Assembly (NCBI GenBank): GCA_030068145.1
Contig: JAPJBO010000028.1
Span: 310,001-374,000 of the forward strand
Direction: 5' to 3'
DNA length: 64,000 bases
Source of the DNA: Diplonema papillatum
Lineage: Eukaryota > Euglenozoa > Diplonemea > Diplonemida > Diplonemidae
The notes beneath the pieces were generated by a model, which had not been told where the DNA came from, ran no database searches, and saw only the letters and a program-made list of their open reading frames with translations. Below are positions 12,716 through 23,530 of the stretch, in pieces (position 1 is the stretch's first letter; each line of letters starts with the position of its first letter). The translations under genes and the position numbers were made by a program.

Positions 12716-12905
12716 GCGGGGGCCTCGCTTCTTGCGTGCGATGGAAGGAACACGAGGTTTCGCCACAGAGCTACGACCGCGGCCAAAAGCAGCAGCAGGT
12801 GCGGCAGCATAGAGTCCGGGTTGCCATCCTGCGCCGCTTCTTCCGCCTCGCGACGGGCTTCGCGGATTCGCCCGCCGGAAGCAGGATGCGGCGTGGCGAC
12901 GATGC
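12716..12905 (-). pseudogene. Third fragment of the phosphatase 3' end
   Basis: This stretch matches the last ~65 codons of the phosphatase (PHPASGGRIR, the acidic linker and the LLLLLAAVVALW membrane helix) with scattered differences and a diverged C-terminus. It runs directly into the 50-bp minisatellite, whose unit begins with the same PHPASGG coding sequence. It is a broken copy. Confidence 0.75.
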
Positions 12906-13583
12906 TGGTCTGCGCCACCTCATGCCGGAAGCAGGATGCGGCGTGGTGATGATGCTGGTCTGCTCAACCTCACGCCGGAAGCAGGATGCGGCGTGGCGAT
13001 GATGCTGGTCTGCGCCACCTCACGCCGGACGCAGGATGCGGCGTGGCGATGATGCTGGTCTGCGCCACCTCACGCCGGAAGCAGGATGCGGCGTGGCGAT
13101 GATGCTGGTCTGCGCCACCTCACGCCGGAAGCAGGATGCGGCGTGGCGATGATGCTGGTCTGCGCCACCTCACGCCGGAAGCAGGATGCGGCGTGGCGAT
13201 GATGCTGGTCTGCGCCACCTCACGCCGGAAGCAGGATGCGGCGTGGCGATGATGCTGGTCTGCGCCACCTCACGCCGGAAGCAGGATGCGGCGTGGTGAT
13301 GATGCTGGTCTGCGCAACCTCACGCCGGAAGCAGGATGCGGCGTGGCGACGTTGCTGGTCTGCGCCACCTCACGCCGGAAGCAGTGGTGATGATGCTGGT
13401 CTGCGCAACCTCACGCCGGAAGCAGGATGCGGCGTGGCGATGATGCTGGTCTGCGCCACCTCACGCCGGAAGCAGGATGCGGCGTGGTGATGATGCTGGT
13501 CTGCGCAACCTCACGCCGGAAGCAGGATGCGGCGTGGCGATGATGCTGGTCTGCGCAACCTCACGCCGGAAGCAGGATGCGGC
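12872..13583. repeat. 50-bp minisatellite, about 14 copies
   Basis: The unit reads cgccggaagcaggatgcggc, followed by gtggcgatgatgctggtctg and cgccacctca. Variants alternate gcgat/gtgat and gcgcc/gcgca, and one unit near 13380 is shortened. The first half of the unit equals the phosphatase coding sequence for PHPASGG read in antisense. Fifty is not a multiple of three, so the array is not coding. Confidence 0.93.
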
Positions 13584-13756
13584 TGACAGCGGAGTCTTCC
13601 GAAGCATGGGCGTTGAGCTTTCACGGAGAAAATGCACCCGGCGGAGCAGCGTTTGGCTAATCGGACCGAGTTTCCAGCGTCTACTACCATTCGGAAGCGC
13701 GCTATGACTATCTAACCCGCATGCCGGGGCGTCTGGCCCCGCAACGAAGGGTCGTT

Positions 13757-14455
13757 TCACAGGTCTTGCTTCTTGCGTGCGAGACGCCTGCGCGGAAGGA
13801 AGACGAGGTTCCACCAAAGAGCTACGACCGCGGCCAAGAGCAGCAGCAGGAAAGGCAGCATAGAGTCCGGGTTGTCGTCCTGCACCGCTTCTTCCGCCTC
13901 GCGCCGGGCTTCGCCGCGGATCCGCCCGCCGGAGGCAGGATGCGGCGTGGCGACGATCTGCGCAACCTTAGGGACGGTCGACACAGGGGTCCTCCGGACG
14001 AACGGCTCGAGGATGGGTTTGACCCTCGGCGCGTCGAGCTTCGCGCCAAGCCGCACCCGGGTGGGGCCGTGCTGGCCCCATTGGAACGGGGCGTCGGCGG
14101 CTGCCTCGTCCGCCGGTTGGTCGATCTCCAGAAACGTGACCCACCCGCCGGCGGCGCCGAAGAACGCGGACGCGTACACGTCGACCGCCGCAAGCCGGCC
14201 GCCGCAGAAGAAGCCCATCCTGCCGTTGACCATGGCGGTATGCCCGACCACCATGCGCTTCACCTCCCGCCCCTCGGCGGCGGACAACGCCGCAAGCCCC
14301 GCCTCCAGCGGCGCACAGTTCCCGGCCTGCGCCGAGTATATAACCGCGCGCGTCCAAACCAGCCCGTCGTTCATCCAACACCACCGCGGCACGAAACGCC
14401 TCATCCTTTTGGGCGTTGAGCTTGTCAACACCAAGCGCAGCGAAGGCGAAGCCGC
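13757..14455 (-). pseudogene. Truncated tandem copy of the Shewanella-like phosphatase gene
   Basis: About 690 bases closely match the 3' part of the intact gene (14519-15210), from the MNDGPVWTRA region through the C-terminal membrane anchor and stop. The N-terminal half, with the GDLHGD, GDAVDRG and GNHE metal-binding motifs, is missing. Small changes near the left break (for example MNDGL in place of MNDGP, and a changed frame just before it) mark the truncation. An open frame remains from 14497 but it has no ATG and no catalytic core, so I call it a pseudogene. High identity to the parent implies a recent duplication or gene conversion. Confidence 0.8.
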
Positions 14456-14515
14456 GTTTGGATAATCGCGGAGCGAGGCCCCAGAATGTACCAACACGCG
14501 GCAAACGAGAGACTT

Positions 14516-15706
14516 TCACAGGTCCTGCTTCTTGCGTGCGAGACGCCTGCGCGGAAGGAAGACGAGGTTCCACCAAAGAGCTACGACCGCGGCCAAGAGC
14601 AGCAGCAGGAAAGGCAGCATAGAGTCCGGGTTGTCGTCCTGCACCGCTTCTTCCGCCTCGCGCCGGGCTTCGCCGCGGATCCGCCCGCCGGAGGCAGGAT
14701 GCGGCGTGGCAACGATCTGCGCAACCTTAGGGACGGTCGACACAGGGGTCCTCCGGACGAACGGCTCGAGGATGGGTTTGACCCTCGGCGCGTCGAGCTT
14801 CGCGCCAAGCCGCACCCGGGTGGGGCCGTGCTGGCCCCATTGGAACGGGGCGTCGGCGGCTGCCTCGTCCGCCGGTTGGTCGATCTCCAGAAACGTGACC
14901 CACCCGCCGGCGGCGCCGAAGAACGCGGACGCGTACACGTCGACCGCCGCGAGCCGGCCGCCGCAGAAGAAGCCCATCCTGCCGTTGACCATGGCGGTAT
15001 GCCCGACCACCATGCGCTTCACCTCCCGCCCCTCGGCGGCGGACAACGCCGCAAGCCCCGCCTCCAGCGGCGCACAGTTCCCGGCCTGCGCCGAGTATAT
15101 AACCGCGCGCGTCCAAACCGGGCCGTCGTTCATCAACACCGGCGCGTCGAACCTCCCGGCACGAAACGCCTCGTCCTTTTGGGCGTTGAGCTTGTCGACC
15201 CCAAGCGCAGCGAAGGCGTCGAGCAGCCCGCCGTGGCAGAAGACGGTGGCGCCGAGGACTTCGACGATGGGCAGGGACCGAATGAAAACCCCGTATCTCC
15301 CTTCCGCCGCCAGCGCCTTCGCCCGCTGCTCCTTTCCTCCGAAGGCGGTGATTTCGCGGTCGTCGACGAAGGACCAGTCTCCCTTGAGGTTCATCACCTC
15401 GTGGTTTCCGAGGAGCATCACGACGCGGCCTCCGTGGGCTGGCGCTTCGTCCTGCAGCGTCATTATCAAGTCGTATATCGCGGGTCCGTCGATCCCTCGG
15501 TCCACCGCGTCGCCCATCTGCACCAGCGTGGTGTCGGCGCCTGTCCACGTGGGGACTCCGCCTTGGATGACGCCGGCTTCCTCGAAGATCTTCTTTGCGG
15601 TGTCGATGTCGCCGTGCAGGTCTCCGACGACGACGATCCGCTTCGCTTCCGCGCGCGCACCGCATCCCAACAGCAGCAGCAGCAGCACCGCAGCGGCCGG
15701 TACCAT
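14516..15706 (-). CDS. Shewanella-like PPP-family protein phosphatase with signal peptide and C-terminal membrane helix
   Basis: This single-exon gene codes for 396 residues. The PPP metallophosphatase motifs occur in order: GDLHGD (residues ~28-33), GDAVDRG (~66-72), GNHEVMNLKGD (~100-110), CHGG (~157-160) and VVGHT (~237-241). The spelling of the GNHE block and the overall spacing resemble the bacterial-type Shewanella-like phosphatases found in plants and protists, rather than PP1/PP2A. The first ~22 residues are a hydrophobic signal peptide. A hydrophobic segment near residues 365-382, followed by Arg and Lys, predicts a C-terminal membrane anchor. The enzyme would therefore dephosphorylate phosphoproteins on the lumenal or outer side of a membrane. 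The ATG at 15706 has an AG four bases upstream, a possible leader-splicing site, and a tract of about 19 G just beyond. A truncated tandem copy follows at 13757-14450. Confidence 0.85.
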   Translation of the reverse strand: MVPAAAVLLLLLLGCGARAEAKRIVVVGDLHGDIDTAKKIFEEAGVIQGGVPTWTGADTTLVQMGDAVDRGIDGPAIYDLIMTLQDEAPAHGGRVVMLLGNHEVMNLKGDWSFVDDREITAFGGKEQRAKALAAEGRYGVFIRSLPIVEVLGATVFCHGGLLDAFAALGVDKLNAQKDEAFRAGRFDAPVLMNDGPVWTRAVIYSAQAGNCAPLEAGLAALSAAEGREVKRMVVGHTAMVNGRMGFFCGGRLAAVDVYASAFFGAAGGWVTFLEIDQPADEAAADAPFQWGQHGPTRVRLGAKLDAPRVKPILEPFVRRTPVSTVPKVAQIVATPHPASGGRIRGEARREAEEAVQDDNPDSMLPFLLLLLAAVVALWWNLVFLPRRRLARKKQDL

Positions 15707-16020
15707 TCAGCTACGGTGTTCCCACCCCCCCCCCCCCCCCCCCAGAGATGGACTTCTGTCCCGGAGACCCTTGTTTCCGTATCTCTTAGATTTTGTGTCT
15801 TTGAGCTATGAGAAAATGCTCGAACCCGACTTCATCACAGCGGCCGCCACCTCGACTGGCTTTCTGGTGGCAAGCCGACCACAAAGAAATGGTGGATCCA
15901 TCCCAACCCAACATTGCAATGGACTCTCTGCAGGGGCTGAAACCCTGCGTCGGTGGTCAGGCCTGTTCAGGGGACAATCGGGTGCACCAGACAGCATGGC
16001 TAACTTGTACAAGGCCAGTA

Positions 16021-16188
16021 GGCTCGCGTGGCGGTGATGGATGTCGTGCATTTTCTGGGAGCGGATTGTCTGGTCAGCACGCTCGGGAACGCAATACAGG
16101 GCCAGCAGCCTCGCCTGGTGGTGATGGATGTCGTGCATTTCCTGGGAGCGGTGTGTCGGTACAGCACGCTCGGGAACGCAGTCTCCCA
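16021..16188. repeat. About 88-bp direct duplication
   Basis: Two copies share ggtgatggatgtcgtgcatt, tctgggagcg and cagcacgctcgggaacgca, with moderate divergence. Confidence 0.85.
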
Positions 16189-16644
16189 ACATCCAACGCT
16201 GTTTCATTCGCTTGATGCTTCGTTGGTTGTCGTTGGAGTGGCCAGTGGCTGGAGTGCAGAAAATGCTGGAGCACTTGGGAAGTCAATACCGCGCTACTTT
16301 GATTCATTGCATGCTCTACTGGTCCCAGGTCATGCGGATCGCAAATTTCATTATCACTTCCATGACCGGAGAGCGTTTTTGAGCGTCTTACCGGGACGGA
16401 ACTTCCGAGTATTGAAACGACGCCCATCTTCTGAAAAGGCTTGCGGAGAACTGTGCTTTCTTTTTTTTTTTTCTTCAACCTTTCGACGTTGCTAGTACGG
16501 GCTCCTGGGACAAGCCGGCGGGAAAGGACACCGATGGGCAATACGTGGAGTTAAACGGGGAAAGAAAGAGCGGCAAGATGGGACCCGATGCTCTGCACGT
16601 TGCGGCATCCACCACTTCCTGTTCTTGTGTCCACTTGCGGGCCT

Positions 16645-16884
16645 GCTTGGTGTACAAGACTGTCAAGTACACGTGTGTCAAATTTTCGCTTGGTAGAAAA
16701 TCTGACTACGCACAGGTGCAGAGCCGTCCGTGGCACTCTCTGTGTCCACCGCGAGAGTCATGGCGCTGCTTGGTGTACAAGACTGTCAAGTACACGTGTG
16801 TCAAATTTTCGCTTGGTAGAAAATCTGACTACGCAGGTGCAGAGCCGTCCGTGGCACTCTCTGTGTCCACCGCGAGAGTCGTGG
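16645..16884. repeat. 123-bp direct duplication
   Basis: Two adjacent copies begin gcttggtgtacaagactgtc and end near cgcgagagtcrtggcg. They differ only by a few bases, including an extra ca in the first. Confidence 0.92.
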
Positions 16885-18620
16885 CGTTCCCCCAAAAAAG
16901 GTCGTGCCTGACCATGTTCGGATATTTGGGTGCCCGTCTCGCTTACTTTGGTTGGCTCGCCAACTGTAAGCTAGACCGTTTCGGCGTCCAGTATGACCTC
17001 CGGACGGCGCTCGTGCAAGGCAACGACTATCAGTGAGAACTGCTACCCCTCTACCCCTGCTACGTCCAAGAGCTTTGCTAGCCAGCAGCCAAAAGCCTGC
17101 AGGCCATGCAGAAAGTAGAGCGGTATCAGAACACCCGATGGGTCGTGACCGTGTCTCGTGCCGGTCACTGCGGTATAGCATCTCCTGACGGGGTCGACTC
17201 GAATTATTGTCCGGGTCTTGCAGCCTTGCGGAATAAGATACCTATTCTCGTCGTTCGTTTCTTTCTTTCTCCGCCTGCTACCTACAAAGCAGGGAGGTGG
17301 GCCTACGCGGCGGAAAGATGTTTAAAGGGGAATGTGTTGGAACAACGACCCAATGAACGCGAATTCGTTTCGCTTCATTTTCGGCTGCTCTTTTTCGTCA
17401 GCCAACGCACCCACAGTTGTTTTCCTTTTTTCCATTTTTTTTTTGGCGATCGACGAGTACCCGTCGTTCAGGTGTTTTCCACTGCCACACGATACAAGAA
17501 AGGTCAACGCATTGCGTGCGGTGAAAATAGTTCTGTACCGCCGCAACCGAGCTTGCGCACTCTGGCGATCGGTCACCGAAAGATGTGCCTTTAGACTACA
17601 AAAACCCCACCAGTCGGGGACGCATGAATTTAAGGCGTTCGACGGCCAAAAGGCCGCGACAGCATTTCAGTTCACGGCGCAGTTGCAAGCTGCTAAAACC
17701 GTAAAGCGCGAGTAGGAGAAAGTAGAAAAGGGAAACTAGAGTTTTCGTTGACTGCACCAAATCCTGGTTTCAGGTGGCAAATTTGCAAATGATCATGATC
17801 AGAAGGTCCTACTTGGGCGGTTCAGTTTCCTCACACATTGCATGTGGCTAAAAGACTTACCCAAGCCTCTACGGTCAACCGGAGACTTTAAAATACCGAC
17901 CTTCTAATCCACAGATAACAATAAAAAAGGAGGGGAACGACCCTGCTGCAGGGTCACCTGCAGCAACCTTGCATGCCACGACGTCTGTTTGCTGAAGACC
18001 TTGCTTGGGCTCGGGCGCTGAACTTGTTTGCCAGAACGAGCTTCCCTTCGCCCAGCTCCCACAGCTTACCAGTAACAACAACGGCGGTGTGTACAAAAGG
18101 CAGCGTACTCCATGCGAGCCTACTAGACACACCGCAACGTACGAACCCAAGTTGATTGTAACAAGTGCTCGCTTGTCAAGATTAACACTAGCCTCGACCC
18201 TGGATTGGAAGATCGGTCACCTCGTCGGACTGGCAGGGTAAGCGCTGAAGGCAGAAGCAGAGAAGAGAGGACGAGAGACGCTGTCGCGTTTTTTTCCTGC
18301 ACGTACCGTTCCCGAGCTCAGAACTGTACCGTCTACTGCACTGCACAGCCGGTCCCTCCGTAAGCAAAACAATTCCTTTTTCTTCCCAAGAACAACAAGT
18401 GTCAGACTATCCCTGCGGTCGTTTCCGCTGTTTCTCTTCCAGCGAGTTGCTATCCACTAGCTGTTTGCAAAAACTGGTTCCCGAACACGGAAACGCCCCC
18501 AGCCCCAGATAACAGCCTGTACCACTCGCGATGTAACAAGTGAAAGTGCAAGTCCAGCGCGTCCTGCATCATCAAAACGCGTAAAAGTTGGGAGGACAGA
18601 CGCCTCCCTGCGGGCGCATA

Positions 18621-18787
18621 CACGGTGAAGCCCAGCCTCAGAAGCTGGAGTGAAAGCTGGAGCTAAAAAAGCGGGTGTCACACCCGCTTTTCGGGTGTGG
18701 ATTTACACACGTTTTGATTGCAGCACACCCGCTTTTCGGGTGTGACTCGGGCGCACCTCTCTTTAACTTAAGGCTGGACCTCACCGT
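18621..18787. mobile_element. Foldback element, family 2
   Basis: The ends cggtgaagcccagcct and aggctggacctcaccg form an inverted repeat. Inside are two hairpins built on acacccgcttttcgggtgt-like palindromes separated by ggatttacacacgttt. A second copy lies at 59662. Confidence 0.82.
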
Positions 18788-19834
18788 TACTTTCAGCGAT
18801 TACGGGCTCCGCATCCGCCCCTGGGGACCCCAGACCTTGCTACGTTGATCTGACACGACTGCCACCTACAGCCGGCCGCACGCAACCAAATCTTCAACAG
18901 AAGAAGGCGCGTGCGTCCTTAAGTGTAATAGTTATTCGCTACCACAGCCGCATCAGGCACAGGTTGGTCCGAGAGCTCCCTGGGGGCGAGCAGCTTCAGC
19001 CCCCCTGAAGAAGAAGAAAGACGAGTTGGTAGAAGAAGAAGTACAACCCCGGGGGTCAAGGCGGCCCGCAGCATCCTTGAGTCGGAGGTAGCGCAGCTGG
19101 GGCCTGCCGCTTCCAGGGCTTGTATTCAAGACAGCTGGACGTTCTGCACCGCACGGCCACGAAGTTACACCCTGCACTATAAGAAGAAGCACACACCGGG
19201 TGTCAGTGCACAACGTTCGTCTCTGCAGCTTCCAAAGCTTTCAGGTTGCGGACAACCCTGGACGTTCAGCACCACACAGCTCCAACAAGACGAGCTGCTT
19301 TGCTGCGCAGCGTCAGCCATCACAGGGCTCCAGACCTCCCCATGACACAGCCGCCGCCCGCAGCGGCAGCAACGTTCACAAAAAGAAAGAAGGTGCGCCA
19401 AGCGGCGTGTTCTGGTGTGGAAGCTGACAGCTCGCAAATAACGGCCTACCCCCCAACAACTATGAAGAGGAGTCAAACCCCGTGTTTCGCCTGTTATCTG
19501 TCAGCTTTTGCCTCTAGCTGCAGATTTAAGCAGCGGTCTTCTTCTTCTTCATACCAGGCGGCAGCGGCAGGTTAACTGTGTTTTGATTTTTCGAGACTGG
19601 AGGTCCTATGAATTGATTATGAACATGCAATGTGAATAGCCTCTATTCGAGCCAACCCGGCTTTTCTAAGTTGCGAAAAGTGTTTTGTTTTTGGACTAGA
19701 TACTACTGCGGAGATAGCTTTTTGGGTAAGGTGCCTTAGGGGACTAGTCTCAATGTGAAATGTGCCCTTAGGGGACTAGTCCCACTTGGAAATTGTTACC
19801 TTGACTTTTGTCAGGGAAATGCACTCAGCAGATT

Positions 19835-20170
19835 TTGGAAATTTTCATTTTTTCCAGATTTTGGCCATTTTTGCCGATTTTTCCAGATTTTGGCCATTTT
19901 TGGCCATTTTTGCCGATTTTTCCAGATTTTGGCCTTTTTGGCCGAGTTTGCCGTATTGTCCAGTGTGCAATCTGGAAAAATCGGCAAAAATGGCCAAAAA
20001 TGGTCAAATTCTGGAAAATCTGGAAAAATCGGCAAAATGGCCAAAATCTGGAAAAATCGGCAAAAATGGCCAAAATCTGCCAAAATGGCCAAAAAGTGGA
20101 AAAATCGGCAAAATTGGGCAAAAATGGCCAAAATCTGGAAAAATCGGCAAAAATGGCCAAATCCGAAAAA
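19835..20170. repeat. Long hairpin built from a short simple unit
   Basis: The left arm repeats tttttccagattttggcc and atttttgccga. The right arm, from about 19970, repeats the reverse complement (ggccaaaatctggaaaaa, tcggcaaaaat). The RNA or single strand would fold back over well over 100 bases. Confidence 0.9.
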
Positions 20171-20754
20171 TCCGGAAAATCTGAAAATTTCCGAAAATTT
20201 GTTAAGTACGTGCGCTCGGCTAAGGCCGGCGCGTGGCGAGACTGGAGGCAGCAGTTAAAGTTCGGGGAACAGTAAAGTTCGGGTGAAGCTAAGTTCGGGC
20301 AATGCTGGTGAAGCTAAGTTCGAGTGATGCTTAGTTCGGGCGTTGCTAAGCGCTCAGGCTGCGCTGGTACTAAAAAACAGTTCGGGCACGAAGCGAAGTT
20401 CGGCCAGGGTGTAAAGTCCGGGTGAAGCCAAGGTCGGTGCTCGTACCCGGGGGGGGACACCCCCCCCGGACCCCCCCCGACCCACCGAGTGCGGGAAAAG
20501 TTTGGCGCTGGTACCCGGGTGCCCGCCCCCCCCGCCGCCCCCCGGCGAAGCAAAAGTTCGGGCGGAGCTAAGTTCTGGTGAAGCAAAGTTCGGTTCTCGT
20601 AGCAAGTTTGGCCTGTGATGGCAAGCTCGGCCGCCCGACTCCGTTTCCCGGGGTGACCCGAATACCGCGAGATACTGAGAAACCCGCCAAAAACGAAATT
20701 TTCGGGCCCGAAACGCACCAAACCTCGAAAACAATCTTCGACCGGAAAAATGTC

Positions 20755-20822
20755 ATGAGCGGGGTTCGAACCCGGACTCACCGGCCTGAAGGCCGGCGCC
20801 CGGTCACTCTGCCACCCGCATA
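20755..20822 (-). other. tRNA-like pol III sequence
   Basis: On the minus strand it has box A (tggcagagtgaccggg), a stem-loop with loop cttcagg (nominal anticodon TCA) and a perfect box B (ggttcgaaccc). The acceptor arms do not pair, so this is a SINE-type promoter rather than a working tRNA. Confidence 0.65.
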
Positions 20823-21191
20823 CCTTCTGCGAGGAAAAAAAAAAGCTTGCCCGGCTCTTTCCAAAAACAATACACTTTTTTCATGAAGAAAAGCCGGGTT
20901 GGCTCGAATAGAGGCTATTCACATTGCATGTTCATAGGACCTCCAGTCTCGAAAAATTTGCTAAGTACACTTCCCTGGCAAAAAGTCCAATGAAATTGTT
21001 TGCCCTTAGGGGACTAGTCCCCTAAGGGACCATTTTCATTGGGAAGTACTGGGAAATGCACTTCGCAACTTTTTTGCAATTCTTCCCAGGAATTGTAATG
21101 CAAAATAGGGACTAGTCCCCTAAGGGCACATTTCACATTGGGACTAGTCCCCTAAGGCACTTTTCCCTAGCTTTTTTTTTCCCCTGTCAAA

Positions 21192-21256
21192 ATGCAAAGG
21201 GGTGGCAGAGTGACCGGGTGTCGGCCTTCCGACCGGGTTCGAACCATGCCGAGGCC
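21192..21256 (+). other. tRNA-like pol III sequence, opposite arm
   Basis: Box A (tggcagagtgaccggg) and box B (ggttcgaacc) match the sequence at 20755. The anticodon region is shortened and no acceptor stem forms. Confidence 0.6.
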
Positions 21257-21480
21257 ACTTTTTCCGGTCGAAAATGTTTTTCGGGGTTTGTTGGTTTTCG
21301 GGGTAACTTTGCTTCACCAGAACTTAGCTTCGGCCGAACGTTGCTTCGCCCGAACTCAGCTGCGCCCGAACTTTGCTTCGACTGAATTTAGCTTCGCCTG
21401 AACTTTACTGTTTCCCGAACTTTAACTGCTGCCTCCAGTCTCGCCCCGCGCCGGCCTTTAGCCGAGCGCACGTACTTACA

Positions 21481-21779
21481 GGCTGGTACCAGGGAAAGCC
21501 TGCTACACGCTGCTACACGGGAGTCAAGCTTCACGTGTTCAACAGTACTGCAGAGCCACGGGCCTACGGGGCAAGTGGCTACCAATTCCCAAACTAAAGC
21601 CATCAAGGCGTGGCGCACCTTGGGGCTTGGCGCTCGCGCTGAACAAGCTCGTCGAGACGGTAAGCCACACACGGCAGAGCAGACGGGGTTGTAGCACTGT
21701 GCTGCCTCCGACGCAAGCTTTGCAAGCTGTGGTTGACCTCACGTCCTGGACCCGGAGCGGCCTTTTTCTTCTTCTTTTC
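21481..21779 (+). repeat. Dispersed repeat, family 4 (about 290 bp)
   Basis: It contains gggaaagcctgctacacg, cttcacgtgttcaacagtac, gcaccttggggcttggcgct and acgcaagctttgcaagctgt. It begins directly at the right end of foldback element B and ends in a T-rich tract. Confidence 0.86.
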
Positions 21780-23530
21780 TTTCTTTCTACGGGCTGGTTT
21801 CCAGGATGAACGTGCGCTTGAGTATCTTTGATTATAAAGTTCCCGGGTGACCTGCATCAAATCTTTCTCAAAGGTTTCGTATTCGAAATTCGAAATAAAC
21901 GAAGAAACGTGCATGAATGTACTGCAAGGAAGCGGTGCGTGTAGGTGGTCCAGATTTGCCATCACAGTTGAAGTTAAAGATAGTCTTCTGCTAGCAACCT
22001 TCCGGGTTGCCTGACTGCGAAGGCTAAAAAAGACGTAGGCAGCGGGTTTTGGCAATTGAAAACCATCAATCAATCAAGCCGGAAAACACAAGAAAAAAGA
22101 GGGGGCAATGACTTCCTACAAGTTTTCAGGTATTAGCCAGGTGCAACAATAATCGCACACACGGATCTGCATGCACTGCCGTTAAGCAGCGGCTGCCGGC
22201 TTATCCCGTGACACCTTTTACAGAGGGGGATACCTGGTCCCGTCGGAACGGAGGGCCGTGCCCGTTCTGAAGGACTCACGGACACCGTCTCACGCTCCGC
22301 TGTGTCGTGGTACTGCTTGACGTCGTCGTGATAGTCGTTCGTTGGCTGTGTGGGGGGTAGAAATCGTTGCAGCTCTTGACAGGTAAAGAAAAGGGGTGCT
22401 TGCCAACGAAAACCGCCACTAACCCCCAGTGTGACGGAGACAACAGGCTATGGAGTGAGCGACGACAGCTGCACGCGGGATGGGAGATCCGCCGGGTTTC
22501 CTCCCTCTCGGCACCCCCAGTCGAGTTTGCACTCTGGACCTGACGTGTTGTTCCCGCAATAGAGAAGGTCAGCATTTTACTAGGTCAGGACGTCATATTC
22601 TCAAGAAGTCGAGTCACCTACCACCTGCACGCATTTGCGTGCTTCACAACTAACAAGTCCTCTACCTACCCCCAAACCTCCTTGATTAAGATGGACAACG
22701 GGCAAGAATCCATCTTAAACACGGGGGTGAGGTACCCCCGAGTAAGGCGACTACATTGTAGTCAACACTGCCCCGAGTTTAAGATGGATACCCCCCTTGA
22801 TTAAGATGGATACCCCCCTTGATTAAGATGGATACCCCCCTTGATTAAGATGGATACCCCCCTTGATTAAGATGGATACCCCCCTTGATTAAGATGGATA
22901 CCCCCCTTGATTAAGATGGATACCCCCCTTGATTAAGATGGATACCCCCCTTGATTAAGATGGATACCCCCCTTGATTAAGATGGATACCGCCAAAACCC
23001 GAATTATTCATCCATCTTATGCACGGGGGAGGGTAGGTAATCCACAAATAACGCTAAGACTACGCACGTCTTCTTCTCTCACACACACAACTGCGCACGC
23101 CCTTGCTCACCTAAACACCCAAAGGTCATTAACACTTGCCACTTATCTTTTCCGCAACGGCGCTGGGACTGGAGCCAATCGAAGCACAAACCGCACAGCA
23201 AAGGTCGGTATTGTAAAGTCTCCGGTTGACCGTAGAGGCTTGGGTAAGGAGGGGGGTTGAGAGGGTTGAGAGAGGTGGAGGGTGCTGCTCGTTTCGGGTG
23301 ATGTGTCACTCCGTTGTGAAACCTTGTAAAGTCCAGTTTGGAATTGGGTAGGGTGTGGTCGTTCTGCTACGGCGTGAAAAGCCAGGAAGTTCTGACGCTA
23401 ATCTTCGACTCTTGGTTATGTTCACCCGTTTTGTTTGAAGTCCTGTACCACAGTACATCGTCGGTTACAGTAGTGATGATCTTCTAACATAGGAAACCAG
23501 CTGCTAGTACGACAAATAAGAATAAGACGG
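21780..23530. other. Gene-free stretch with the 22-bp array
   Basis: Apart from the array at 22779 and a gtctccggttgaccgtagag repeat at 23217, nothing recognisable was seen. Confidence 0.5.
22779..22991. repeat. 22-bp tandem repeat, about nine copies
   Basis: The unit ccttgattaagatggatacc (plus cc) is nearly perfect. Degenerate pieces of the same word flank it at 22680-22790 and 23005-23030, some in inverted orientation (atccatctta). Confidence 0.93.

Larger units (their letters stand above)
15744..19587. other. Gene-free stretch with direct duplications
   Basis: It holds the 88-bp and 123-bp duplications and foldback family 2. A piece of the gtctccggttgaccgtagag family lies at 17870-17895 (inverted). 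No coding exon was supported. Confidence 0.55.
19588..20956. mobile_element. Foldback element A
   Basis: An inverted repeat of about 70 bases (tcgagactggaggtcctatg and gcaatgtgaatagcctctat, with gagccaacccggctttt) bounds the region at 19588-19675 and 20888-20956. Inside lie the long hairpin at 19835-20170 and copies of the palindrome ggggactagtcccc. Its right end lies inside element B. Confidence 0.8.
20197..21478. mobile_element. Foldback element B with tRNA-like sequences in its arms
   Basis: Inverted ends of about 90 bases contain taagtacgtgcgctcggcta, cgagactggaggcagcagtt and aacagtaaagttcgg. Subterminal stretches repeat agttcgggtgaagcta-like words. Both arms then hold a tRNA-like pol III sequence in opposite orientation (20755-20822 and 21192-21256). 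The right arm is shorter than the left. Confidence 0.78.

Noticed and set aside
12872..13583. CRISPR-like array
   Set aside because: Units are head-to-tail without unique spacers, and the genome is eukaryotic.
14532..16037. Plus-strand open frames of 400-500 codons over the phosphatase locus
   Set aside because: They are antisense shadows of the phosphatase and its truncated copy, which carry clear metallophosphatase motifs on the minus strand.
20755..21256. Two functional tRNA genes
   Set aside because: Boxes A and B are good but acceptor stems do not form, and both lie as inverted arms of a foldback element.
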